This document shows, piece by piece, positions 26,935 to 35,094 of a stretch of 64,000 nt of DNA (positions are counted from its first letter, which is position 1; the number at the start of each line of letters is the position of its first letter). The notes below the pieces were generated by a model that was not told the DNA's origin, made no database searches, and saw only the letters and a list, made by a program, of their open reading frames with translations. Both the position numbers and the translations under genes were made by a program. Source of the DNA: an uncultured Bacteroidales bacterium (lineage in GTDB: Bacteria; Bacteroidota; Bacteroidia; Bacteroidales; SZUA-534); assembly GCA_902790595.1 (NCBI GenBank), contig CADASL010000003.1, forward strand, positions 62,001-126,000, in the 5' to 3' direction.

Positions 26935-26971
26935 CAGCGTGGCGCGAAAAATCCGCCGCGCTGTTTTTTTT
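26935..26971 (+). terminator. Terminator of composite module 4
   Basis: CAGCGTGGCG (26935-26944) pairs with CGCCGCGCTG (26954-26963) with one mismatch, followed by eight T. The operator begins 10 bases later. Confidence 0.8.
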
Positions 26972-26981
26972 ATGTCCGCCG

Positions 26982-27016
26982 CTCTCATTATTCGGGAGTG
27001 GCGTGCCCTATTATTG
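26982..27016 (+). promoter_or_regulatory. Operator/promoter copy 5
   Basis: CTCTCATTATTCGGGAG (26982-26998), then 10 bases, then TATTATTG (27009-27016). Its flanks (ATGTCCGCCG before, TGGCGTGCCC after) are close to copies 2 and 4, so this copy is probably a recent duplicate. Confidence 0.75.
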
Positions 27017-27077
27017 CGTGCAGAAATCCCTTAAGGATGGCTTAATCTTCCCTTAAGGATAAAAACAAAAAACGCAA

Positions 27078-27380
27078 ATGAAAAAGAGCAACAAAACCGA
27101 CGGCAATTGGAGCCACAGGCACGACTATCCGATTGATGAAATTTGGAACACAAACAACGCCTTGGCGCGGCTGATAGAGCCACGTTTGCGGGCGTTCTTG
27201 GCGTTGGACAAGCACGGTTTTCCTGTCGGGTTCACCGATATGCGCGAATGGAACAACGCCATTCGGCTGATGGCCGATGCCTTTGGGCTGATGAGCACCA
27301 CGCACACGCTCACAAGCGAGGAGGTAACCACCGTGAAAACTGGGCTCAACCTTTTCTGCAAACATTATTGCAATTTATGG
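27078..27380 (+). CDS. Small protein resembling a phage-type hypothetical family
   Basis: About 100 residues (the frame stops at 27384-27386 as LWD-stop). The stretch IEPRLRAFLALDKHGFPVGF followed by TDMREWNNAIRLMADAF resembles a widespread phage and prophage protein of unknown function whose pattern is 'hhPRLxxFxxxxxxGyPxxhxxxEWDxhLdxMhxxF'. No catalytic motif is seen. It is the first gene behind operator copy 5 and is followed at 27408 by the short AINSVP-family protein. Confidence 0.55.
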
Positions 27381-27407
27381 GATTAACAACAACTTATTTT
27401 TCAGACA

Positions 27408-27917
27408 ATGAACACATTAAACCCAAAACAACACACCCCCCAAGCAAACCAAACCGCCACACTCGTCAAAGACCTAATGCGCGAATTTGGTCTTGATTAT
27501 CAACTCGAAGAGCGGCTGTTGGAGGTGAGGCTGCGGCACGGTCGGAAATTGGTTGTCACCTTGCCTGCCGACAACGCCGCCCTGGCGCAGAAGTGGCTCA
27601 GCCGCATACCGCAGAGCGTTGCCGCCATAAACAGCGTGCCGAGCAGGTATCGGGTTGAGAGCCGCCACCGCGCCAACACAACCGTCACCCGAAAGGAGGA
27701 TGCGGAGCGCTTCACTTTCGTGATAAGTGTTGAGGAGATAATCGTCAGCCTGCCCAAGGGCCGCGAGTTGGCGCTGAAGCAGTCGCTCACAATGGCGCAA
27801 TTCGAGCAGGCGATAGACGAAATTCCCCGCTACGAGGCCGCCATAAACAGCGTTCCGCACTATTTCCGAATTCGCCCCACGCTGCCTTGCGACAGGTGGG
27901 ATAAGGAGGATGAGTAA
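27408..27917 (+). CDS. AINSVP-family protein, short form (two repeats)
   Basis: 169 residues. Two related units: residues 18-82 (LLEVRLRHGRKLVVTLP, then IPQSVAAINSVPSRYRVE) and 100-157 (EEIIVSLPKGRELALK, then IPRYEAAINSVPHYFRI). The C-terminus CDRWDKEDE matches CDKWVKES in the 454-residue paralogue at 32583. It corresponds to the C-terminal third of that protein, so it may be a detached repeat module. I do not recognise the family. It lies between the phage-like gene and the MoxR ATPase. Confidence 0.7.
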   Translation: MNTLNPKQHTPQANQTATLVKDLMREFGLDYQLEERLLEVRLRHGRKLVVTLPADNAALAQKWLSRIPQSVAAINSVPSRYRVESRHRANTTVTRKEDAERFTFVISVEEIIVSLPKGRELALKQSLTMAQFEQAIDEIPRYEAAINSVPHYFRIRPTLPCDRWDKEDE

Positions 27918-28031
27918 TTATCGCTCTGCGGAAAAAAATCAATAAAAACTGAAAATTTCCCAAAACCTATGCCGTGATTTCGCGCAGGTTGCGGATTTCT
28001 TTGTCACGTCGAACTTTAAAAATGTATAACT

Positions 28032-29099
28032 ATGGCAATAGATTGTAAAGAACTGCAAAAAATTCTGTCGGTGATGCCGTCGGAGCAGAACCTGATGCTG
28101 GTGGGCAAGCACGGCATTGGAAAATCGGAGATTCTCACACGCTTTTTCGAGCGGCAAGGCTTGCAAGTGGTAACGCTTTTTCTGGGCCAGATGAGCGACC
28201 CTGGCGACCTGATTGGCCTGCCACGAATGGACGAGCAGACGGGCCGCACCATTTTTATGCCGCCTTACTGGTTCCCCGTCGATGACAAGCCCGTGGTGCT
28301 CTTTCTCGACGAGTTGAACCGCGCCCGCCCCGAGGTGTTGCAAACCATTATGGATTTGGCACTTAACCGCAAATTGGCTGGACGGAATCTTCCCGAAGGA
28401 AGCCGCTTGATTTCGGCCGTGAACGATGGCGAGGAATACCAACTCACCGACCTTGACCCCGCGCTGGTGTCGCGTTTCAACATTTACACTTTCCAGCCGT
28501 CGGTGGCGGAATGGCTGATGTGGGCGGCCGAGAACAAACTCGACTCGCGCGTTATTGAGTTCATTCGCGCCACACCCAAATTTCTCGACAGCGACGGCAC
28601 CACCAGCACCTTCGACCGCGGCCTACAGAAAACGCCCGACCGCCGCGCCTGGAAAAAGGTTGCCGACTGCATATCAGGCACAAACAACCTTGAACCCGTC
28701 CACAAGAAGATGCTTGCGGGAATTGTGGGAGCCGCCGCCACACAAGCCTTTGTGTCATTCCTGGGCACAAGCCGACTGCTTTCTGGAAAAGATATTCTGC
28801 TCGAATTCCAAAAGCACAAAGACGCGCTCAAAAAGTACAAACTGCACGAGGTGGCAGCGGTGAACGAGGATATTTTCCGATTCATTGAACTTGGCGGACA
28901 AACGCCTGAGCAAAAGAAAGTTATGGCCGAAAATCTGAAAAAATACATTGATGAGTTGCAGAAGGCCAAACGAAACGAAGAGATTGCTCACTTCGCTTCG
29001 TTTTTCGAGAAGGACACCTACAAAAACGCCCTTTCGTTTGTCATTACCGAGGTTCCCGCTGTGTATGAGGCAATTATCGGGTTTATTGAGAATTTGTGA
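28032..29099 (+). CDS. MoxR-type AAA+ ATPase
   Basis: 355 residues. Walker A GKHGIGKS (residues 25-32), Walker B VVLFLDELNRA (Asp93, Glu94), sensor region GSRLISAVNDGEEYQLTDLD and arginine-finger region ALVSRFN place it with the MoxR group, which acts as a chaperone that remodels partners, usually with a VWA protein. The C-terminal 120 residues are helical (ILLEFQKHKDALKKYKLHEV). A VWA protein is encoded two genes downstream. A -7-like box TTTCTTTG at 27996-28003 and a leader shared with other island genes suggest its own promoter, without the operator. Confidence 0.85.
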   Translation: MAIDCKELQKILSVMPSEQNLMLVGKHGIGKSEILTRFFERQGLQVVTLFLGQMSDPGDLIGLPRMDEQTGRTIFMPPYWFPVDDKPVVLFLDELNRARPEVLQTIMDLALNRKLAGRNLPEGSRLISAVNDGEEYQLTDLDPALVSRFNIYTFQPSVAEWLMWAAENKLDSRVIEFIRATPKFLDSDGTTSTFDRGLQKTPDRRAWKKVADCISGTNNLEPVHKKMLAGIVGAAATQAFVSFLGTSRLLSGKDILLEFQKHKDALKKYKLHEVAAVNEDIFRFIELGGQTPEQKKVMAENLKKYIDELQKAKRNEEIAHFASFFEKDTYKNALSFVITEVPAVYEAIIGFIENL

Positions 29100-29139
29100 T
29101 TGGGTGTTAGGTATTGGGTGTTGGGTGCGGATGGCGTTT

Positions 29140-29167
29140 GTAGAGATGCGGTGCGCCACGTCTCTAC
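29140..29167. repeat. REP-like hairpin
   Basis: GTAGAGA (29140-29146) and TCTCTAC (29161-29167) frame a GC-rich centre (TGCGGTGCGCCACG) that also pairs in part. Such 28-base hairpins are dispersed repeats in many Bacteroidetes genomes. The gap 29100-29254 is otherwise low-complexity text of TTGGGTG and CTAAAC words. Confidence 0.5.
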
Positions 29168-29254
29168 TGCGGTCGAACCCGTTAAACTTTCAACTTAAAA
29201 CTTCAAAAACCTAAAACTAAACTTCCAAACCTTTAACCTTCTAAACTTTTAACA

Positions 29255-29632
29255 ATGACCGATTTACACAAGGAATACGATTACTGTTGGGAGATTTTCA
29301 GCCGTCAGTTTCCCGAGTTGGCGAAGCCAAAACTATATGTCAGGAAAATGAGGCAGAAATGGGGCGTGTGCGTGCAAGGCGTGCAGACGCACATTACGCT
29401 GAACCGCTGTCTGCAAACGGCCGAAGTGGAGTTTGTCCGTCACGTTATCTTCCACGAGATGTGCCACTTGCTGCACCCGAACCACAAGCGCGAGTTCTAC
29501 GATTTGCTCAAGCAGTTCGACACCTTGCAGATGCGTGAGAATGAGAAGATTAACCAGAGAGCGGAGCGGCTCAGGCAGCGTGCCGAAGCCATTCGGAAGA
29601 CAATTGAAATGAGTGTAAAGTGTAATGAGTAA
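29255..29632 (+). CDS. SprT/YgjP-like HExxH metallopeptidase-fold protein
   Basis: 125 residues. The zinc motif HEMCH (His67, Glu68, His71) is followed by a third likely ligand His77 in PNHKREFYDLL, the order seen in SprT/YgjP-type proteins. The preceding strand WGVCVQGVQTHITLNRCL matches the family's beta-hairpin 'WGxC...ItLN'. The last 30 residues are a charged helix. It is encoded between the MoxR ATPase and a VWA protein whose own peptidase motif has decayed, so it may supply the proteolytic function. That link is inference. Confidence 0.8.
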   Translation: MTDLHKEYDYCWEIFSRQFPELAKPKLYVRKMRQKWGVCVQGVQTHITLNRCLQTAEVEFVRHVIFHEMCHLLHPNHKREFYDLLKQFDTLQMRENEKINQRAERLRQRAEAIRKTIEMSVKCNE

Positions 29633-29788
29633 AGAGTAAAGATTTAATGTTGAGAACGTTTAGAAGGTTTAGATAGTTTAGAAATTAAACCTTCTCAACA
29701 GCGCAGCGCTAATCCTTCTCAACTTTCAACTTAAAACTTCGAAAACTTAAACCTTAACTCTAAACTCTCACCTTCTAAACTTTTAACA

Positions 29789-31252
29789 ATGAAAGAGATA
29801 CTAACCCACATTATCGAGCAATGGTTCCTGACCGAGCCAGCGTTGTTCCGCATTTTCTGCATTCAGCAGTTGGAGCCGAACACCCAAATGCGATGCCCTG
29901 TGCGGTGCGGCAGCGGACGCGTGCAGTACAATCCCGAAATGATTTCGCGCAGCCGCATTAGCAACACCGAGTTGGAGGAACTGCTTCGTATTGAAATGAT
30001 TAGGCTCTTGCTGAAACACCCCTACGAGCGTCGGCCCGAAGGCTGTATGCCCGAATCGGCGAGCATTGGCAGCAATATGGTTATCGACCAACATTGCAAC
30101 TTGAAATGCGTGCAATACGCAAAAGCCGCCGACTTTCAACTGCCTGCAAATGAGTGCTATGAATGGTATGTCAACAAGTTGGATGTGCTGCTGCGCCAGC
30201 CGCCTATCAATGACGATATGCCGCCCGAACCGCAATCAATAGGGCCCATTCCTGGCAATGGCGACGGTGAACCTTTTGACGATGCAAACGACATTGATTC
30301 TGACGATTCGCCAAATAACAAGTCTAATACCCCACCAAGCGATAAAGAGCAACCCGACGGCTCGGAGCAGCAGTCCGCGCAAAGCGATGATGAAAATAAC
30401 GATGGCGCAATCGATTCAAAACCTGACAATTCTGGCGGCAATGATTACGAAAACGAACCAAAAGGCGGCGGTGGCAACTCATTTTGGCGGAAACTATCGG
30501 AAAAAATGAAGCGCTGGCTAGCCCAAGATTTCCAATTAGGCCGCAAATTGGACGGCAACGCGGGGCAGCAGATGTTGCGCGACTGGCTGGCCGACAATGT
30601 TGAACTCTGGCAGGACGATGAGTTGCGACGCGAGGAAATCAACGAGATAATCCGTTCGACAACAACGTGGGGCACGCTGCCAGGCACGCTTGTGGAGCAG
30701 ATTATTGCGTCGCTTGCGGTGAAAATGGACTATCGCAAGGCGCTGTCGTCGTTCCACACAAGCATTCTGTCGAGCAAGCGGCACCTGACGCGAATGCGCC
30801 CTAACCGCCGCAGCGGATTCGCGCAGATGGGCAGCCGCTACGACCTTGCGGCGCGGCTCTTGGTGGCGGTCGATGTGAGCGGCTCAATCGACTCAAAGAC
30901 CCTGCAGGCGTTCTATTCGGTGGTGGCGCGGTTCTTCAAATACGGCGTCGAAACCATTGATGTGGGGCAGTTCGATGTCGGCCTTCGCGAGGTGGTCACC
31001 TTCAAAAAACGCCCCACAAAGGTTGAAGTCTGCGGCCGCGGCGGCACAAGTTTCCAGGAGGTTTTCGACTATCTGAAAGACCACCGCCAATACGACGGTC
31101 TGCTCATTTTCACCGACGGCTACGCGCCTGAGCCCCGTGTCGATTTCGCCCTGCGCACCAAAGTGCTTTGGATTTGCCGCAGCGAGCAGGAGTACAACGT
31201 GCACCACGAGTGGATGGAGAAAACTGGCCGCGCCTGCTGGATAGAGTTTTAG
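29789..31252 (+). CDS. VWA protein with a degenerate metallopeptidase N-domain
   Basis: 487 residues. The N-terminal part follows the DUF2201/VWA-like peptidase layout (LRIEMIRLLLKHPYER, where active members have HExxH), but the zinc ligands are missing. Residues 130-235 are a low-complexity acidic linker (Asp, Asn, Ser, Pro). The C-terminal VWA domain (about 355-487) keeps a full MIDAS: DVSGS (Asp362, Ser364, Ser366), GGTS (Thr420) and FTDG (Asp443). VWA proteins of this kind are clients or partners of MoxR ATPases such as the one at 28032. It probably binds a target through the metal site. Confidence 0.8.
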   Translation: MKEILTHIIEQWFLTEPALFRIFCIQQLEPNTQMRCPVRCGSGRVQYNPEMISRSRISNTELEELLRIEMIRLLLKHPYERRPEGCMPESASIGSNMVIDQHCNLKCVQYAKAADFQLPANECYEWYVNKLDVLLRQPPINDDMPPEPQSIGPIPGNGDGEPFDDANDIDSDDSPNNKSNTPPSDKEQPDGSEQQSAQSDDENNDGAIDSKPDNSGGNDYENEPKGGGGNSFWRKLSEKMKRWLAQDFQLGRKLDGNAGQQMLRDWLADNVELWQDDELRREEINEIIRSTTTWGTLPGTLVEQIIASLAVKMDYRKALSSFHTSILSSKRHLTRMRPNRRSGFAQMGSRYDLAARLLVAVDVSGSIDSKTLQAFYSVVARFFKYGVETIDVGQFDVGLREVVTFKKRPTKVEVCGRGGTSFQEVFDYLKDHRQYDGLLIFTDGYAPEPRVDFALRTKVLWICRSEQEYNVHHEWMEKTGRACWIEF

Positions 31253-31326
31253 TAAACGCAAACATTTTCAACTTGTTAAATATTTAAACTAAACACTAAA
31301 CACTCACCCCTAAACTTTTTTAAACT

Positions 31327-32418
31327 ATGGACGCAGAAGAGTTACTTGAAAAGTGGAAAAAAGATTCGTCACAAGTCAATTTCGCCGAACTTAAACGATT
31401 TTTTTTCAATCAAAAAATAGTTGCGTTTTTGGAAGACAAAAAATATGAACCCCGATATTGGAAGTATGAGGAAAAAAAGATGGATGACTTCATAGCCAAT
31501 ATCGGACAAGAGTTGCCTGAAGCCGAATTAGTCTGTGACAAAAGCAACAAACGGCTGTTTTTAAGTATGAAGAATGTCGATTTTGAGTTAACAAATTTCG
31601 GCATTCGTATTTATGACCGTTCAATTTCATTTCCAGATAAATACGCGTCGTACGATATGGCAAATTTGTTGCAAAAGTTCGACAATGCTATGGCTGAATG
31701 GGAAACCGAATTCAGATTGTTTTGCACTGAAAATCAGCAGACAATTGAGAATTGTGAGAAGAAACGCCTTGTTGAGCACTCTGGAAAGATGAGAGTTTTA
31801 TCCGATTATTTGGAATGTATGGTTATGAACACCGACTTGATGTATAGGCAATTGTTGCCGTATATGTGCGAGTCAATTGTTAATACATTGAAAAATAATA
31901 GAATAGAGCCCGTTTGCAACACATTGCAATTCAACTATTACAAATTTTATTTTAAGACAGATAACGTAAGATTGGACTTCAATCGAGGTGGAAGTTGTTA
32001 TGTGGGCCTGCATTCTGCTGATTTTTATCTCGAAATCGACCGCCGCATTCCGCAATGGATTGAGGAAGGCAAAGAATTGGAGCGCGAATTCGACAAGCGT
32101 GAGAAAATTCAGCAGATAAATGAAAACACGATTAAAGTGCTTGTAAAGAATAAGATGCACGAGTTGAACTTCGAGTACAGGCTCAACCAAAAAGAGCAAT
32201 ATCATTATCAGCAGTCAGCGAAGCCAATAGAGTATGTTTTGGAAGTTAAATTACAGAAAGGTAGAAAGTTAGTGGTAACCATTCCGCCCGACAATATCGA
32301 CCGCGTGCGCAAAATACTTGATTCTATTGAGACTTCAATCAATGCCATAAACAGCGTGCCAATGAACCACCGAATCAAATTCCAAAGCGTTGGCCGCGAA
32401 GATTGGACAAAGGAATAA
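31327..32418 (+). CDS. AINSVP-family protein, 363 residues
   Basis: A soluble protein with no signal. The N-terminal 260 residues are helical and charged and align with the 454-residue neighbour at points such as IDRRIPQWIEEGKELEREFD (neighbour: IDRSVPQWIEEAKALQHELD). The C-terminus holds one repeat: LVKNKMHELNFEYRL, LEVKLQKGRKLVVTIP, then INAINSVPMNHRIKF and DWTKE. I do not recognise the family. Lower GC than its neighbours. Together with the genes at 27408 and 32583 it brackets the MoxR-VWA set, which points to a shared function. Confidence 0.65.
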   Translation: MDAEELLEKWKKDSSQVNFAELKRFFFNQKIVAFLEDKKYEPRYWKYEEKKMDDFIANIGQELPEAELVCDKSNKRLFLSMKNVDFELTNFGIRIYDRSISFPDKYASYDMANLLQKFDNAMAEWETEFRLFCTENQQTIENCEKKRLVEHSGKMRVLSDYLECMVMNTDLMYRQLLPYMCESIVNTLKNNRIEPVCNTLQFNYYKFYFKTDNVRLDFNRGGSCYVGLHSADFYLEIDRRIPQWIEEGKELEREFDKREKIQQINENTIKVLVKNKMHELNFEYRLNQKEQYHYQQSAKPIEYVLEVKLQKGRKLVVTIPPDNIDRVRKILDSIETSINAINSVPMNHRIKFQSVGREDWTKE

Positions 32419-32582
32419 GTCATTAAGGATATAGGAGTTAGGAATTAACAATGAATAATTAAAAATGGACAATGAAGGTTTTCAACTTGTTCTAACCCCA
32501 CAACACCTAATACCCTAAAACGATTCACCAGTTAACCGATTAAACAACAATCTAAACTCTCACTCTCTAAACATTTAAAACT

Positions 32583-33947
32583 ATGAATATTAACAAATTA
32601 ATCAATCGCTTAAAAAGGCTCCAACCCCCCGATTGGGAACAATTCAAGACAATTTTTTACGAGGAGAAACTGAAGGAAATACAATATACGCCCAAGACGG
32701 CGCAGGCATTGGCCTTTTTCAATAATGCTATATCACTCATTATTGGCTACATTATGGAAACGCAACGAAACGTACAGATAGATAATAATTTAATATTTAC
32801 CATAAATGATTGTTGGGTGGGTTGTTATGTCAACATTCATTGTGTTGGGTGGTTCGATATTTCGAAAATTCACCTAAATGAAAAAAAAGATGCCAGGGAG
32901 CATAAATTGCAAGAAATTGCCAATTCCATTCCGAACGAAGAATATCAAAAAATCGTCGATTCCCTAACCGAATGGAATGAGGAGTTTAAGACAATCTGCC
33001 GCGAAAATGTCAAGCAAATTGAGTCCATTATATTTGGAAATTATGACCCAAGAGGCAAGGTTTTATGTTATTATTTAGAACAGAAAATAGAGCTTATGAA
33101 GTTGCTGAGTTATGGAGAACGTGGCGCAACAGCAAGCAAATTGAAGGCATTAGGCTTCCCATTCGAAAAACGAATAATTGCACCCAAAAGTATCACTTGC
33201 AATGGTATTACCTATATAGGTGACCCAATCCCAAACGATTGGATTATCAGATGCAAAAATTTTACAATTGAAAAGGGAAGATGGCCGTCAGGTAGAATGG
33301 TATTTAATATCGCCAATATTGGCATATCGCCGCACCAAAATTTGCCAGCCGAAACCATTCGCGAAATCGACCGCAGCGTTCCGCAATGGATTGAGGAGGC
33401 TAAAGCCCTTCAGCACGAATTGGATAAACGGCAAAAAATCAAGCAAATCAACAAAAACACGACCGCCACTCTCGTCAAAAACCGAATGTGCGAGTTAGGC
33501 TTTGAGTACCAACTCAAAGGTCGGTCTTTAGAAGTGAAACTGCTGTACGGCAGAAAATTAGTAGTGCGTTTGCCCGACAATCCAGCCACCGTTGAGCGTC
33601 TGCTTGGCCGTCTGCCGCAATACGTCGAGGCCGTCAACAGCGTGCCAGACGAGTATCGGGTAAGGAGCTGCGTCTATACTGCCGCACCCGACGATACCGA
33701 AACGGCTGACAATCAAACGGAGAAACCAAAATCAGGCGAGATTCCATTCGAAATGACCATTGAGGAGATAATCGTCCGTCTGCCCAAAAACCGCGAACTG
33801 GCGCGCCAAACCGAAGGACTGACAATGGACGAGGTTGCGCAACTATGCGACGAAATGCCCGCCTACATTGCCTCCATTAACAGCGTTCCAAGTAATTTCC
33901 GAATCCGAAAGGTGCTTCAGTGCGACAAGTGGGTGAAGGAATCGTAA
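32583..33947 (+). CDS. AINSVP-family protein, 454 residues (two repeats)
   Basis: The longest of the three paralogues. Residues 1-270 are the family's helical N-domain, followed by the conserved link TATLVKNRMCELGFEYQL. Repeat one is LEVKLLYGRKLVVRLP to AVNSVPDEYRV; after a spacer of about 30 acidic residues, repeat two is EEIIVRLPKNRELARQ to ASINSVPSNFRIRK, ending CDKWVKES. No enzyme motif is visible. The repeats could be small beta-alpha modules for binding a partner. Last gene of the AINSVP/MoxR set; a phosphoesterase gene follows 34 bases later. Confidence 0.65.
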   Translation: MNINKLINRLKRLQPPDWEQFKTIFYEEKLKEIQYTPKTAQALAFFNNAISLIIGYIMETQRNVQIDNNLIFTINDCWVGCYVNIHCVGWFDISKIHLNEKKDAREHKLQEIANSIPNEEYQKIVDSLTEWNEEFKTICRENVKQIESIIFGNYDPRGKVLCYYLEQKIELMKLLSYGERGATASKLKALGFPFEKRIIAPKSITCNGITYIGDPIPNDWIIRCKNFTIEKGRWPSGRMVFNIANIGISPHQNLPAETIREIDRSVPQWIEEAKALQHELDKRQKIKQINKNTTATLVKNRMCELGFEYQLKGRSLEVKLLYGRKLVVRLPDNPATVERLLGRLPQYVEAVNSVPDEYRVRSCVYTAAPDDTETADNQTEKPKSGEIPFEMTIEEIIVRLPKNRELARQTEGLTMDEVAQLCDEMPAYIASINSVPSNFRIRKVLQCDKWVKES

Positions 33948-33981
33948 TTTAAGGTACATTTGAGCTTTGAAATTTCAGAAA

Positions 33982-34557
33982 ATGAAAATCCTTCACCTTT
34001 CCGATACCCACGGGCTTCACAGTCTGATTGGCCGGTTGCCCAATGCCGATGTGATTGTCCACAGCGGCGATTTCACCCATTTCGGAACGGATGACGAGTG
34101 CCTGAAATTTCTCAATTGGTTCATTGAGCTGCCTTACAAGCACAAGATTTTCGTTGTCGGCAACCACGATTTGTGCCTTTACGATGCCGATAATATCGAA
34201 AACCTGCCAGCCAACGTCCACTTTTTGCAAGACCGCGGCGTAACCATTAACGGAGTGAGGTTCTACGGCACTGGCTATATGCACTATGCCGCCATTCCTG
34301 CTGATACCCAGGTGCTTGTCACGCACGAGCCGCCGCTCGGCATTCTCGACCGGGAGGAGAGCCTCGGCATTGGCGAGTATGGCAGCAGCGAGATTCTGAA
34401 GCAAGTGTTTGAGTTGCCCGCACTGCGGCTACACCTTTTCGGCCATTCGCACAACAACTACGGTCTTTGCCAGAAAAACGGAATTGTCTTTAGCAACGCC
34501 GCGCTTATGGCATACGACATAAAAATTGAGCGAGAACCGCGGGTGATAGAATTGTAA
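33982..34557 (+). CDS. Cytoplasmic calcineurin-like metallophosphoesterase
   Basis: 191 residues from ATG 33982 (the ATG at 33967 adds five residues). All five signature blocks are present: SDTHG, GDFTHFG, GNHD, THEPP and GHSHNN, so two metal ions should be bound. It belongs to the small MPP group whose members cleave phosphodiesters or phosphomonoesters; the substrate cannot be told. It closes the island; a weak hairpin (CGCCC TAAC GGGCG, about 34588-34601) with a T-rich tail follows. Confidence 0.8.
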   Translation: MKILHLSDTHGLHSLIGRLPNADVIVHSGDFTHFGTDDECLKFLNWFIELPYKHKIFVVGNHDLCLYDADNIENLPANVHFLQDRGVTINGVRFYGTGYMHYAAIPADTQVLVTHEPPLGILDREESLGIGEYGSSEILKQVFELPALRLHLFGHSHNNYGLCQKNGIVFSNAALMAYDIKIEREPRVIEL

Positions 34558-34642
34558 GCGAACCATTCCGCAACACCAAATGGTAACGCCCTAACGGGCG
34601 GAATTTTTCAAAAATTTGTGGCAAAATTGTTCAAATTCAATG

Positions 34643-34708
34643 TCTAACCGAACGAACCCAAATATATCCGAATAATTTTCGGTTTCAGTTCGGATGCGTT
34701 TGGTTAGA
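34643..34708. repeat. 66-base imperfect palindrome, copy 1
   Basis: Begins TCTAACCGAACGAACCCAAA and ends TGCGTTTGGTTAGA; inside, TCCGAA pairs with TTCGGA. A second 66-base copy lies at 39511 with the same ends and a changed but still pairing centre. The rest of 34558-34950 holds low-complexity spacer and no gene. Confidence 0.65.
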
Positions 34709-34950
34709 GATTATAATTTCTCGCGCAAGCGAAAACCGTTTTCGATAAATTGGACCACAGACTTCAGACTCAGCACATTCCTAGTGCCTGATACCTAAAT
34801 TCCAACACCATCACCATTTAATTGTTAATTATTCATTGTTAATTGTTTAACTGGTTACTCGGGGCGGACGCCGCACGCCACGCCCCTACCCCCATCCATA
34901 CCAAAATCACGTATCCACACACAAAAAATCGCCTTTGCCGAAAAAATCTC

Positions 34951-34980
34951 TTGCACATTAAAAATATTTCCTCACATTTG
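34951..34980 (+). promoter_or_regulatory. Promoter of the trp operon
   Basis: TTG (34951-34953), 19 bases, then CACATTTG (34973-34980), one base from the consensus -7 box TAnnTTTG. Transcription would begin near 34987, about 13 bases before the leader peptide start. Confidence 0.55.
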
Positions 34981-34999
34981 CGCCGCAAAATTAAAAGTG

Positions 35000-35062
35000 A
35001 TGAACACATTTTTTGGAAACGGTAATTGGTGGTGGCGCTTACAGATTTCAATTTGTGAGTAA
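35000..35062 (+). CDS. trpL: trp leader peptide with three consecutive Trp codons
   Basis: A 20-residue ORF, MNTFFGNGNWWWRLQISICE, with Trp codons TGG TGG TGG at 35027-35035 and TAA at 35060. The stop is 32 bases before a strong terminator and 88 bases before trpB. This is the layout of ribosome-mediated attenuation: when charged tRNA-Trp is scarce the ribosome stalls on the Trp run and the terminator should fail to form. I could not find a convincing antiterminator arm by eye, so the exact mechanism is open. Confidence 0.75.
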   Translation: MNTFFGNGNWWWRLQISICE

Positions 35063-35094
35063 CGCACCCTGTTGTCCAAAAATCAAAGAATATC

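Noticed and set aside
19343..27016. The repeated operator modules as ends of insertion sequences or a CRISPR array
   Set aside because: Spacing is irregular (kilobases of genes between copies), orientation is always the same, and no transposase, target duplication or cas gene is present.
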